DNA from: Corbicula japonica
Lineage: Eukaryota; Mollusca; Bivalvia; Venerida; Cyrenidae
Length of the DNA: 64,000 nucleotides
Direction of reading: 5' to 3'
Assembly: GCA_038501625.1 (NCBI GenBank)
Contig: JAZAYU010000005.1
Location: forward strand, 8,581,484 to 8,645,483
The notes beneath the pieces are model-generated. The model was not told where the DNA came from. It saw nothing but the letters and a program-made list of their open reading frames with translations, and made no database searches. Positions 36,527-48,259 of this stretch are shown in pieces. Both the position numbers and the translations under genes were made by a program. Numbering within the stretch: the stretch's first letter is position 1; every line of letters starts with the position of its first letter.

Positions 36527-36780
36527 GTAAGTCCTTGTTTAGTTATCATTACTCTGAGACTGGAGACCTGTCTTTAATCTCAACCAGCTGATTGGTTAAA
36601 ATTGAATCCAGTCATACTGACTACTGTAGTATCATTTAATTTCACAGTGATCAAAATTCGCACAAAGGACATACATGACATTTTCATGTAAATTCATGCA
36701 TTTGAATTCTTCTCATAAAATAATATATTCAATGGTTTTATTTTGCTGGGCTTTTATTTTGCATGCTTTCCCTTGCATGA

Positions 36781-37440
36781 AATACATGTATGCAAAAATT
36801 AAACCCCAGCAATATATAATGCTACCACAATAATCACAGGATAGAGTTTTGAGACCGGTCTCCAGTTTCAGCTTTATTATCCTATAACCTCTTATTAAAG
36901 GCCTTTGTTTATTTTTGCCATCTCTTTCATGTTTTATTGCACACTTAAACTTTCTTAATACTTTACTTTGTGGGCAACAAGTGTAGATCCAGATCAGCTA
37001 GCACATTAGTGCTGTCCTAATAGATCTGGACCTACACTGTTGGCTTGTTGGATTGTTGGTCAGAAATAACCTAATGAATCTGAACTTTCTACTTTCACTT
37101 TGAACCAGGAAGTAAGATTTCATTAAATTTCTTGAAAACCCTAACATTATTTTGACGAATTGGCACTAAACATTGTAGACCAGCATATACTTATTTCAGG
37201 TATGAGTTGCTTTGGTGTATTGTTCATGAATTTCAGAGTTCTCATGCAAATGGTTTTTCTTTTGTTTTAGTATGTGCTTGGTAATTAGAACATGAATTAA
37301 ACTAAACTGAGCTTGCAAACATTTACTACATCCATAGCTAAATACATTTATTTACTAAAATCTAGGTGGCAATAAGTATTTCCCCCAAAATTCATTTTTT
37401 GAAATTTTAGCCTGTTTTCGCCATTTGCAATGTTTGCGAT
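36781..37440. other. Intergenic with a MITE fragment
   Basis: A half-copy of the TTAA MITE lies at about 36960-37075 (GTGTAGATCCAGATCAGCTA to ACCTACACTG and TCAGAAATAACCTAATGAAT). The rest shows nothing recognisable. Confidence 0.5.
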
Positions 37441-38215
37441 ACCTTAAAGGCAGGAGGTGTGTAAAACTGGGAATAAACAACAAAAATTGTGAGGTTTAAT
37501 ACACAATCCAGATCAAGATATTGGCTATGCCAGATATACAAAGACAGTGTGAGTTTAAGTTTTGGTTATAACTGATATGCAGGATTTGTATTCTCAGATT
37601 TCCTGTTAAAATTCTATTCTGTTCAGTTTTGCCCATTGTTTTCTTGTTTAGGGCAAACCCATTGTATTGTCTGGGGACCATACACTGCTAAACATGGAAT
37701 AGTATTAATCTGGAAATACCGTATTGAAGGTTCAATGTTCACTGCCAAATGCACACCATCGTTAGGGAGGGATCTAAATTGTACCGTTTACTTGTCAAAA
37801 TATTCAGTTGGGCTCCAACCCAGGGCTATGTTGCATGGGCAGTTATATGCATTTCCATTACTGCCCATGAAAGTCCAAATCAAACTGAGTCTGCAATATT
37901 TTTCATATTTTCTGTATTTGGTGGCTTTCTAATTTTAAATCCTTTCTATTGAAACTCTAACAATATGCTTTGTATAAAGGTTTACTTACTTATTTGACAA
38001 CTGTTGTTCTGTTTAAAGCCCATTTTGGATTGCTGTAGCAACTTCATGTAAAGAAGTTAAAATTCCTGAATTTCCAGGATAATGGAGCATATAACTTTGC
38101 CTGATGAATTGCCTACAGGTCCTTAATTGAGTGGGGTCACTTTTGACTGTGCCATTTTGGACACTGAAAGTCAGATTATTACACACAAAACAATGAGTGG
38201 GTGGGTCCTAGCTGT
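37441..38215 (+). repeat. Locally duplicated segment, copy C (partial)
   Basis: AAACTGGGAATAAACAACAA near 37466 and the block from AATTCCTGAATTTCCAGGAT (about 38061) to AACAATGAGTGGG (about 38190) match 34045-34220. The TTGCCTACAGGTCCTTAATT portion also matches copy A near 6950. Between these blocks a 98-codon frame (37636-37932) is open but has no recognisable domain. Confidence 0.5.
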
Positions 38216-38536
38216 GTACAGTATTTCAACCTTCCTTGTTGTTTTTTTTTGCTTACTCTAGTCCTTCCTCAAGTGTTAAAACTTTTAATTAATCATAGAA
38301 GACAAACAAAATATGAAAAATCCTACTTTAATGTGGTTTCTGCATTTACCCCTTGTTTGAATGACCACACAGAGGATGTGATGTGCTTTGTGGTGCTGTT
38401 GTTCAAAGTTTATGGTTTCCTACAATTTTTGGTAGACATTTTGGACGTTGATTATTGTAGAAACAGAAAGTGTACAGGTAAGAATCATTAGTATAAGAGT
38501 CAGTTAATGAAACTGTTTATACTTTGAAACTCCACG
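38216..38536. other. Intergenic, weak ORF only
   Basis: A frame of about 95 codons (38201-38491) is hydrophobic and passes a GTAAGAAT donor-like site at about 38479. It lacks an identifiable domain and is not treated as a gene. Confidence 0.4.
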
Positions 38537-39552
38537 ACTATAACATATTTAAACGTGACAAAATTTTGACTTCTCAAAACCCGACCCTGATTTACTGGAG
38601 GACGCCTGAAAGATATTTAAACGTATAAAAAAATCGCTTTTCAAAACCTGACCCTGTTTTTCCATCGGAAACCCGTCGATTTTTATTTCTTTTTATCAAA
38701 AAGTCCTTACTTTGGTGGCTATTTAGAAGAACACGGAATCATCGATCAGTATTTTTACACTATTAGTCCTTTGAATGCATCGCATATTTTCTCTCAAATC
38801 TCATTTAGAAAGAAATTATTGACATGTGACTTAGATAATCTGATAAGAAAATTAGTGATTTTTAAAGGTCAAATTTTAAGAAAAAAAATCTAATTACAGT
38901 GTTGCTGTTTCCACATCTTTCATTGTCAAAATAAAAAAGTGGCTCCAAAACAGTTATCCATTATGTTAGAAAATACCTATATCTACCTAGTAATAACTTA
39001 AAAATGACATTTTTGCAATGACATAAAAATTAATGACTGTTAATTAGGTAAATTGATTTACGGAATTTTCCGTTACAGTCTTCCAGCGATAAATTGATTT
39101 ACGGAATTTTCCGTTACAGTCTTCCAGCGATAAACCGAATTTCCAGCAATAAACCAAATTTTTCGGTTTGGTTTCTCCCATTACGTAAAAGAGCGTTGAG
39201 ATTCAGGATTTTAACGCACTATTTTTGATATGCATATTCCACTTTTTTTTTTACAGAAGAAAGACCGTAACGTTAGATGACATGTTTTACAGTTATTTAA
39301 TCGGGTTTCTTACCATGTTAAAAAATTCAGAATTTCATTAAAAGATAGAATTCCTGTAACGGACAAAAGAGTATATGCTTTATTCAAACATACACTTATC
39401 AACGGACATTAGAAAAAATTAAGCAGATTTACGTTATGGGTATAAAAATCGTGAAAAAAGCATACGTTTAAATACGTTTCGGGCATCCTCCAGTAAAAAA
39501 ATTTCGGGTTTTGAGAAGTCAAAATGTTGTCATGTTTATATACCTAATGGAA
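38537..39552. mobile_element. Non-autonomous element with long inverted repeats
   Basis: The left arm (about 38545-38636) and right arm (about 39446-39545) are imperfect inverted repeats of about 90-100 bp; TTTTGACTTCTCAAAACCCG is matched on the other side by CGGGTTTTGAGAAGTCAAAA. Outer sequences on both sides include fragments of AAACAGGGTCGGGT. The centre carries a two-copy 41-42 bp tandem repeat (AATTGATTTACGGAATTTTC, about 39050-39133). No coding region is seen. Confidence 0.65.
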
Positions 39553-39649
39553 GTCTGTCCGTAAAACAGGGTCGGGTGCGGAAAGGATATTTGTTGTGAA
39601 AACATTCCAATATTCCTCCTATATTGTGGAGAAGACCGAAACAGCCTGT
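39553..39649. other. Short unassigned stretch
   Basis: Nothing recognised. Confidence 0.4.
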
Positions 39650-41880
39650 TTTGAGAAAAATTTCTGCATCAAGAAATCTGGTTATCATTTGACCTAGTTT
39701 CAAGACTGTTTGATATCTGTATGATATCTCAGTGATGCTGTGTGGATGGGATGAGTGTGTTGGGTGACCAGATTGAGTAGTTTGTTAATTAATTTTTGTT
39801 TGGGGGGGGGGGGGGGGGGGCGGGAAGTAATAACATCTGGGTGGGCAGGAGTACATAAGCAAAAATTTTTGATTTTGAACAAAATTTTAGCATCAAGTGT
39901 TCTGGTTGGGAGGTGTCCAGTTTTTAAGCTGGCCCACACCAGTAGCTAGAAAGTATCAACTGACCATGTTTCCAGTCTGTTTGATATCCTTGTATGATAT
40001 CTCAGTAATGCTGTGAGGTATTGGTGAGTGTTGGGTGACCAGATTGAGCAGTTTTTGTGAGAATTAGGTACTTTTGGGTGGTCAGGAGTGAATAAGAAAT
40101 GGTCCTGAGTGAGCTTTGGGTGTCATGAAATTTCATGATTTTTCGCCAAAACTTCACAGGTCCGCAGCATAAAAATTTGGGATCTTAACAAAATTTCAGC
40201 AAGTCTGTTTGGTATCCCTGTATGATATCTCAGTAATGCTGTGTGGGTGTGGTGAGTGTGTTGGGTGATCAGACTTTGGAGGGAAGTAGGTACTTTTGGG
40301 TGGCAAGGTGTGTCTATGCAATGGTTATAAGCAATCCTGTGTGAGTTTTGGGTGTTGTTGAAATCCCATGAATTCTGGTGAAAAATTTACAGGTCCCTGG
40401 CTGTCGTGAAATTTCATGATTTTTCACAGGTCCACATTTATAAAAGATTTGGGATTTTGAGCAGAATTTCAGCATCAAGAACTCTGGACAGAAGGTGACC
40501 CATTTTCAAGCTGGTGTCGCACCAGTAGCTAGAAAGTATCATTTGACCTAGTTTTCAGTCTGTTTGATATCACTTTAATTTTATCTCAGTGATGCTGTGT
40601 GAGTGGGGTGAGTGTGTTGGGTGACCATATTGAGCAGTTTTTTGGTGGAAGTAGGTACTTTTGGGTTGTCAAGAGTGAAAAAGCAATAGTTCTAAGCAAT
40701 TCTGAATGAGTTTTGCTTGTCATGAAATTTCATGATTTTTCACGAAAATTCGTCGGGTACATGGTCATAAAAATTTGGGAATTTGAACAAAATTTCAGCG
40801 TCAAGAATTTTGGCCAGGAGGTTTCCCATTTTCAAGCTGGTGTCACACTGGTGGCAAAAGATATCATTTGACTTAGTTTCTAGTCATTTGATATGCCTGG
40901 ATGATATCTCAGTGATGCTGTGTTGAGTGTGTTGGGTGACCAGATTGAGCAGTTCTTTGGTGAAAGTAGGTACTTTTCGGTTGTCAGGAGTGAAAAAGCA
41001 ATAGTTCTAAGTAATTCTGAATGAGTTTTGCTTGTCATGAATTTTATGATTTTATATGATAATTTGTCGGGTACGCGGTCATGAAAAATTTGGGATTTTG
41101 AGCAAAATTTTAGCGTCAAGAATTTTGGCCAGCAGGTTTCCCATTTTCAAGCTGGTGTCACATTGGTGGCAAAAGATATCATTTTACTTAGTTTCTTAGT
41201 CATTTCATATCCCTGTAAGATATCTCAGTGATGCTGTGTTGGTGTGTTGAGTGATGTGTTGGGTGACGAGATTTAGCAGTTTTTTGGTGGAATAGGTACT
41301 TTCGGCTTATCAGATGTGCAAAAGCAATAGTTATAAGCAATTCTGAATGAGTTTTGCTTGTCATTAAATTTCATGATTTTTCGTGAAAATTTGTCATGAA
41401 AAATTTAGGATTTTGAGCAAAATTTCAGCGTCAAGAATTTTGGCCAGGAGGTTTCCCATTTTCAAGCTGGTGTCACACTGGTGGTGAGAAGGTATCATTT
41501 GACTTAGTTTCTAGTAATTTGATATCCCTGTATGATATCTCAGTGATGCTGTTTTGGTGTGGTGAGTGTGTTGGGTGACGAGATTGAGCAGTTTTTTTGG
41601 GGGGGAAGTAGGTTCTTTTGGGTCGTCAGGAGTGCATAAGCAGTGGTTCTAAGCAATTCTGAGTGAGGTTTGGGTGTCATGAAATTTCATGATTTTTTGC
41701 AAAAATTTCAGCGTCACAATCATGATAAACTTTGGATTTAGAGCAAAATTTTAGCATCATGAAATCTGGCTGGAGGGGTAGGGCTGACCCTTGTCACAAA
41801 AAGGTACCTTTTGACCTCGATTTCAGTTCATTGATATCCCTTTATATTATTACAGTCATGTGGGGTTGATGCAGCAAGAG
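39650..41880 (+). repeat. Degenerate tandem array, unit about 315-323 bp
   Basis: GATATCTCAGTGATGCTGTG recurs at about 39723, 39996, 40224, 40580, 40903, 41219 and 41534. Each unit also has GTGTTGGGTGACCAGATTGA, TCATGAAATTTCATGATTTT and a CATTTTCAAGCTGGTGTC block. The later units are 315-323 bp; the first ones carry deletions. A 19-base G run lies at 39802-39820. No protein frame spans a unit. Confidence 0.8.
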
Positions 41881-41903
41881 TTTGTAGTGGTCAGGGTTTT
41901 TTT

Positions 41904-44126
41904 ATGCCTCCATGAAGTGGGAGGCATATAGAGTTGCACTTGTCTGTCCATCCATCTGTATGTCCCCAAATCTTGTGGCATCAATTCCTCATAAACTATT
42001 TGACAGATTTCTTTCGAACTTGCACAGATGATCAAGCAGGATGTGTAGATGATCCTAAAGAAAATATTTTTTCCTGCAGCCTTTTTTACCAGAGTTATAG
42101 CCCTTTGTTAATTTCACTTATAAAATTTTGTGGCATAAACTCCACATTTTCTATTTGGCTTATTAACATGGTTTTTTTTAGAAAAATCCTGGTTATTAGA
42201 TTGGGATATGTCGTTGGGCGGGTGGGTGGTGGGGCGGGCGTCAACATTTTGTTTTTTGTGAAAGTTGCGTTTTTCTCAGTAACCGTTCAAGGTACAACTT
42301 TGAAACTTAACATAGTTGTTTGACATCACAATACCAATTATCTGGACAAGTTTCATAATCCCTGACTGTAATTTGACAAAGTTATGCCCCTTTTTCACTT
42401 AGAAATTTTGTGAATTTTTTTGTGAAAGTTGGAAATTTTGTGAAGTTTTTTGTGAAAGTTGTCTTTTTCTCAGTTACCATTCAAGGTATAGCGTTGATAC
42501 TTAACATCATTGTTTGACATCGCAGTACCAATTATCAGGACAAGTTTTATAACCCCTGAATGTGTTTTGCCAAAGTTATGCCCCTTTTTGACTTAGATTT
42601 TTTGTTAAGTATTTTGTGTATGTAATCTATTGATGCCAAATTGCCTGTTAAAACTTAGCTTGGTTTGTGGGTAGCTTATATCAAGAGGCAGCTTGGGATT
42701 GCTACCCAGGTGTCAGTGATAAAGGTTAAGGTCACTGTTGCTAAAAATAGAAATTCAGTTTCCCCTCAATAACTTGAGTTTGCTTTTACCTATTGATGCC
42801 AAACTTGGTATATGGGTAGCTTATATCAAGAGGCAGCTTGGGATTGCTACATAGGTGTCTGTGATTATGGTCAAAGTCACTTTTCTAAAAATAGAAATTC
42901 AGTTTCCCCTCAATATATTGATTTGGCTTTTGCCTATTGATGCCAAACTTAGTGTTGGTAGCTTATTTCAAAAGGCAGCTTGGGATTGCGACCCAGGTGT
43001 CTATGATTATCATCAAGGTCACGTTGCCAAAAATGGAAATTCAGTTTCGGCACAATAACTTGAGTTTGCTTTGGCCTTTTGACACCAAAATTGGTTTGTG
43101 GGTAGCTTATAATATCAAGACACTACTTACGATTGCTACCCAGGTGTCCGTGATAGAGGTCAAGGTCACTGTTGCTAAAAATAGAAATTCAGGTTCCTCA
43201 TAAGTACTTGAGTTAGCTGTGATCTATTGACACCAGACTTTCTTTGGGTAGCTTATACCAAGACACAACTCGGGATTGCTACTCAGAAGTCTGTGATCAA
43301 GATCAAGGTCACTGTTGCTAAAAATAGATAGAAGTTCAGTTTCTTCTTACTAACTTAAGTTAGCTGTGACTTATTACTATCAAGACACAACTCGGGGTTG
43401 GTTCCTTGATGTCTGTGATCAAGGTCAAGGTCACTGTTGCTAAAAGAAGAAATTCAGTTGCCTCTCGATATAACTTTAGTTTGCTTTGACCTATTGAGGC
43501 AAAACTTGCCTTTTGTGTGAACCTTATGTGAGATGCAACTTGGAATTGCTTCTCACGTGTCTGTGATCAAGGTCAAGACCACCATTGCTAAAAATAGAAA
43601 TTCAGTTTCTGCTACTTAGATGTCTCTGATCAAGGTAGTGGCCTCCCCCACCTGTCCTCCAACCCACAATTTTTTAACGTTTTATTTCTTACATGTCTGA
43701 TCTATAAACAAGACAAATTTCTTCAAGGGCTGGTGGTCGGGGTTGATGATTGTATCCCACCTCTGCTACCCTCAAAACAAGATTGTACAATGTAACTAAA
43801 AATTGATTTTTCTTTCTGTCAGTTTTAGCAGTTATCAACCAGATATTTTCTTCACAAAAGTATAAGTATTAAATGAAAACCTGGTTTTCGGTGCGTGGCG
43901 ACGTTTTTTCTTGTTTTTTTCAGATTAGACATGTAGATTGTTGTAAAGGGCATTGTCTTGCAACCATTTTCACCAGAGTTATGGCCCTTTGTTCATGTCA
44001 GTTTGTGGCACTTACTCCTCATTTACTAATCATGATCACCACATGTTGTTATACCTGATGCACAATTTTGTAACAAATGTTGTTGCAGCAGTGAGGGCAT
44101 CAGTGTCCTGAGGACACAATCTTGTT
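41904..44126 (+). mobile_element. Helentron-like non-autonomous element, degenerate
   Basis: It starts with a hairpin, TATGCCTCC paired with GGAGGCATA (41903-41928), then TGTCTGTCCATCC. It ends with the hairpin GTGTCC-TGA-GGACAC (44103-44117) followed by AATCTTGTT. Between them are frames of 'aagttatgcccctttt' type text and a 145-bp cassette array. The design (5' hairpin, GTCYGTCC tract, cassettes, 3' hairpin and TTGTT end) matches 17499-19149. Exact borders are less certain because both flanks are T-rich. Confidence 0.6.
42600..43640 (+). repeat. Cassette array of about 145 bp inside the Helentron-like element
   Basis: CACTGTTGCTAAAAATAGAA with AATTCAG recurs at about 42751, 42895, 43037, 43185 and onward, 142-148 bp apart, seven degenerate copies. 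Each copy has GGGATTGCTACCCAGGTGTC and GATCAAGGTCAAGGTCAC. ORFs here are products of repetition. Confidence 0.8.
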
Positions 44127-44511
44127 TGTTTGTTGTTTTTTATTATAAGATTAGGCATGTATTGTTGGAAGCTTAATAAATTGAATAAAAGCAAGCATTG
44201 ATACAGGTCAGTGTCTCATTTTATGCTACTACAAATGAAATTCTGAAATCCAGTGAAAGTTGGGTCACAAATTATGGACTTGCACACATTTGTGTTATAA
44301 AATTTGTGAACATGACAAATTATACAGCTCAGTTGCAATAACATGAATACCCAATGGACCGACATTTTACTTTGAGTTATTTCATGTTCATATTTTGTGA
44401 ACTGTTTGTAGTATGGTGTGATATGGTGTGATATTAATTTAAAACTTGTTTCGCAAGTGCTAAACACAATAAGAACTTTTTGTGTGTTTCATAATATATA
44501 TATATATATTG
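44127..44511. other. Intergenic, nothing recognised
   Basis: No gene recognised; a short AT dinucleotide run is at about 44496-44510. Confidence 0.5.
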
Positions 44512-44945
44512 GTAAAGACATTAAGCTGATCCAGAGAGGGTTCCTACATACTTGCAGGGGCAGATACAGACATTAAGTAACCTAAGTGGGGTGGGAGTGG
44601 GGGTGGGGGTGGGCATTTCATACAAAGTTGTGGGTACAGACCTTTACATACCTGCAGGGGTGGGTACAGACATTAAGCTGATCCAGAGGGAGTTCATACA
44701 TACATGCAGGGGTGGGTACAGACATTAAGCTGATCCAGAGGGGCTTCAAACACACATGAAGGGGTGGGTACAGACATTAAGCTGATCCAGAGGGGTTCAA
44801 ACATACATGCAGGGGTGGGTACAGACATTAAGCTGATCCAGAGGGGGTTCATACATACATGCAGGGGTGGGTATAGACATTAAATGGATCCAGAGGGGGT
44901 TCTTACATACATGCAGGGGCAGATACAGACATTAAGTAGATCCCA
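44512..44945 (+). repeat. 52-bp minisatellite
   Basis: TGGGTACAGACATTAAGCTG recurs 51-52 bp apart (TTA of the motif at 44673, 44725, 44777, 44828 and 44880), with ATCCAGAGGGGGTTCATACA in each unit. A slightly irregular G-rich unit is at 44585-44640. Confidence 0.9.
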
Positions 44946-46109
44946 GGGGTCAGAAAGTAAGAAATTATCATATAACTACCTTAAGATTGACTTAAACCCA
45001 ATTAACCCAATTTCTGGAAACCTTGCATAAGACCCTGACATTTACCATGTACGTCAAGCTATGTCGCCTAGTTATTGTTCATATCATGAGCTGATTGTGT
45101 TCTAGAGTGACATGTACATGTCCCTGCACAAGTTTTCCCTTAAAGGCTTTACTATACTGTATAAGTACTTATTTTGCCGGGGGGGGGGGGGGTAATTTTA
45201 GCTGTATTGGCAGTCAGGGTCAGTTGCACCAATTTAAAACACCGTCAGTTAAAATTACAGTTGATTCATCACACCGCTATTTTAATATCTAGAAGGTAGA
45301 CAACTATGATACACTAGTACATATTTAATTTGGCAGATTTCTCAGTTTGATACAAAAAGAATTATTAGTTTATGTCTTGAATCAATTAAGGCAGTCTATT
45401 ATTAGGTAGCTGGGATAATGTTTTCACACTGGTATTTTTATTGAATATTAAATGTAAATGTTTAACACTAAGACAAGAAAGAACTTACGCAATCTCAACA
45501 TTTTTACGATAAATAAGTGTTAGGAAATTAGTTTCAATTAGCAAAATCTGGAAAATAAATGCGGTCAGTCAACTTCCAGGTAACAGTATACTAAAAGTAA
45601 GAATATTTTTTAACTAGACTTTTTCATCAAGGGTTTTATTTTTGCAATCTGGTTTGTTTGCGCCAATTTATGACCCAGCCAATTTTAAACACTTCAAAAT
45701 ACGCCAAAATTTGCCCCCGCGCTATACAGTATATACTGCCTGTAAAATAGAAAGTTACCACTTCAGAAATTTCTAGCGGCAGTTAGTGAGTGATAAAATA
45801 TTATTGGATTCATTAGAATTTTAATTTTTACTTATAACTTCATTTTAAACAATCACTTTGGTCAAGATCATTACACACTTCCCATGTTTACCACCATTAA
45901 ACCTATTTCCGATTTTCTGTAAAATTTCCTGACTGCCGTCTGTAAACATTCTTAAACATTTACCAACTAAAAAATAGAGTGTGTCTTAAAGGAAATCTTT
46001 AAAAACTTTCAATTTGTTGTTACATTAAATTTTCCCTGATGGGACAAAAAGTAAGACAGCCATTTATAGGTTTTCCCATTGACTGTTATAATATTGGTTC
46101 AGTTGATAT
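44946..46109. other. Intergenic, nothing recognised
   Basis: A 14-base G run is at 45179-45192. The rest is AT-rich non-coding sequence with no tandem structure. Confidence 0.5.
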
Positions 46110-46648
46110 CAGGCCTGCCAAAACTTATTCAATATAAATCCGGAGATTTTGTCCGAAAATTACGATGATAATGATGACGATATGTTGTCATTGTTTTAAA
46201 TGTATTGTTGCTGCTGTAAACTATGACTAAATTAACAATGGTGGTGGTGATGATGATGATTATGATGATGATGTATTTTGCAGTATTTATTAGAAATGGT
46301 TTTAGAAATTGTTTAAAAATTATTTTTAAATATTTTTATAGTTAATGTTTAACTTTCAGCAGACCTTATTTTAACTCTGTTTAGTTTAGTTTATGACAAG
46401 TAGTTATTGTATTTTTGTGACAGAGGCAGTTTGTCACTGACCACATCCTCATTATCTCGCCATAAACAGGAAAGGTGCTGTATAATAACTATTACTAATA
46501 GTTATTCTACTTGATAGTCTCACATTTCCTGATTATTTACATTAATTGTACAGCTTAAAATTATGTTCCATTTATATATTTTTTGCAATTTCATACAAAT
46601 CCAGAGGTCCGGTGAAGTAACTTAAAGTCCAGAGATTTGGTTGGCCTG
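46110..46648. mobile_element. hAT-like MITE, copy 2
   Basis: It starts CAGGCCTGCCAAA (46110-46122) and ends TTTGGTTGGCCTG (46636-46648), with one mismatch or so in the right repeat. The flanks TGATAT and TGATTT give a 6-bp duplication with one mismatch. The interior aligns with 3118-3777, including the GATGAT microsatellites, CTGACCACATCCTCATTATC and the ATCCGGAGAT start. It is shorter than copy 1 because of deletions near the right end. Confidence 0.75.
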
Positions 46649-46844
46649 TGATTTTATTGTTTCTATAAAATATTAAGCCTATAAACTTTGGTAGCAGAAA
46701 AAGACTGATAAGACAGTAAGTTACCCAAAATTGCAAGAAAGTACTAGTGCTATTTTGTCATACCGAATGATTTCAGTTTCATTAAATGTAAAATATATGA
46801 TAAAAGTGGTAACTTTCTATTGGCCTGTATAGATTATAAGTTAG
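46649..46844. other. Short unassigned stretch
   Basis: Nothing recognised. Confidence 0.4.
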
Positions 46845-47086
46845 TTAACCCTTTCTTCCATAGATACACCTTTATTGCATGGGCAAACAGTTTAGATCCA
46901 GATCGGCCAGCACATCCCTTCCATCTGATCAGGATTTAAACTGTTAGCTTTTTGATTCATTAGGTTATTTCTGACCAAAATGCAACCAGTGCAGATCCTG
47001 ATCAGACAGCACAGATGTGCCAGCTGATCTGGATCTACACTGGTTGCACATGCGTAAAAACATGTGTTTTCGGAGGAAAGAAGTAA
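46845..47086. mobile_element. TTAA palindromic MITE
   Basis: It starts TTAACCCTTTCTTCCATAGA and contains the mirrored GATCCAGATCGGCCAGC and CCAGCTGATCTGGATCTACA blocks. The right end (GGAGGAAAGAAGTAA) has lost the exact GGGTTAA. A further degraded fragment of the same family follows at about 47094-47200 (CTCATTAGGTTATTCCGACA to CTGACCTAGAGGTC). Confidence 0.75.
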
Positions 47087-47340
47087 TTGTGCACTTTTAG
47101 ACTCATTAGGTTATTCCGACAGAGAAGTGACCAGTCTAGATCCAAGAAATCATGAATGTGAAAGCTGACCTAGAGGTCGAGCCCTGGTCAGAAATCTTTT
47201 TCAATGACAATCTGACATATTTTTAATGTAACTTTTTTAAACTGAAATAAAATCATTGCAATCATTTTGAAAAAGGACAAGTAAACTAATTTTTTTTAAA
47301 TGTAAGCTAACAAATTCTACAATGCTGCCTCAAATTTAAA

Positions 47341-47511
47341 ATGAGTTTGACAGAGGATAAGCTAGCCCAGCAACTTAGTGAATACCTGGCAATAGCTAGG
47401 TCGGCAGCAGAGAAGAAAGGCACTGAACGAAAATTGGACAGCAAACCTCTAGAATTCAAATCCATTGTCATCACAGAGGTTGAAAAGGGGCAGAAAACGA
47501 TTTTTAATTAG
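47341..47511 (+). CDS. Small coding-like ORF, 56 codons, function unknown
   Basis: ATG at 47341 opens a frame that ends with TAG at 47511. The translation starts MSLTEDKLAQQLSEYLAIAR, continues SAAEKKGTERKLDSKPLEF and ends VEKGQKTIFN. It is polar, lysine- and glutamate-rich, predicted helical in its first half, and lacks the phenylalanine/isoleucine/asparagine bias of chance frames nearby. The base composition is also clearly less AT-rich than its flanks. It could be a complete microprotein, a terminal exon or a retrocopy fragment; no acceptor is obvious just upstream. No family is recognised. Confidence 0.35.
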   Translation: MSLTEDKLAQQLSEYLAIARSAAEKKGTERKLDSKPLEFKSIVITEVEKGQKTIFN

Positions 47512-48259
47512 ATAATAAATTAAATAGATTCAAATAAGAAATATTATGAATTCTTACGTGTTAGCTTAGGTTAGTAAACAGAAACCCATTCTCACATACC
47601 AATCTGCCAGTCCCATGGAGTTTGAGCCATCAAAGTTGGACTGTAATTTCATTTTATAGTATGCCCTTTTTATCTTAATTTCGTAAGTTTTAACTATGAT
47701 TTAAATATTTCAAATTGTTTTATTTTACTCATATGCTTATAGACTATAGTTAAGTATTGTTTAATGCTGAACATACTATACTTTAAATGTAAAAAAAGTA
47801 GGGTGATGCGACTGAGGCAATTCTGGTTTTTAAGATTTTATGGGATTTTCCATATACTAAAATAAGGTTTATCACCAAAGTGATAGCTATTTTTTTAATC
47901 TCTCATGATATTATCATTTTTTACTAAGAACAATGATATCTGCAGTGAATATATGCTTATTTGCATAGAATTTGTACAAAAACTTAAAAAATACTTTTTT
48001 GAAATCTTGTACAAATGTATATTTTTCCAATACACAAAAAATCAAGTCTGCGAATCAAAATAGTGAAAATACAAAAAAGTTTATTGAAATAAGTTGTTAA
48101 AATGTGTATTTCAATCAGATAGTGCAAATAGATTACAAATATTGCAATGTTTATGAAGTAAGAAATTTTTCCCAATACTATCGGGGAAGACTTCCTTATT
48201 ATGGAAGATAGTCACATCTAAGAACCATTTTTTTAAATTGCTTTTTTATTTCTTTTCAT
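47512..48259. other. Intergenic, nothing recognised
   Basis: AT-rich; short frames only. Confidence 0.5.

Larger units (their letters stand above)
33741..36780 (+). repeat. Locally duplicated segment, copy B
   Basis: It shares ordered blocks with 6139-7560. Relative to copy A it has about 2 kb of extra sequence between about 34150 and 36165, which includes an ORF on the minus strand and a small TTAA hairpin element. A SINE-like block is at about 33900-34050. The text CCCAATTTGAAAGGCCAGGG at about 34289 also occurs, diverged, near 24454 inside the 5.65-kb element, so it is a dispersed repeat. Confidence 0.7.

Noticed and set aside
37636..37952. Two overlapping ORFs of 98 and 67 codons
   Set aside because: Different frames are open over the same bases and neither has a recognisable motif; not supported as a gene.
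38201..38491. 96-codon ORF ending near a GTAAGAAT
   Set aside because: Hydrophobic, no domain, no acceptor and partly within a duplicated non-coding segment.
41934..43203. ORFs of 67-129 codons at 41.9-43.2 kb
   Set aside because: They follow the cassettes of the Helentron-like element and shift with each unit.
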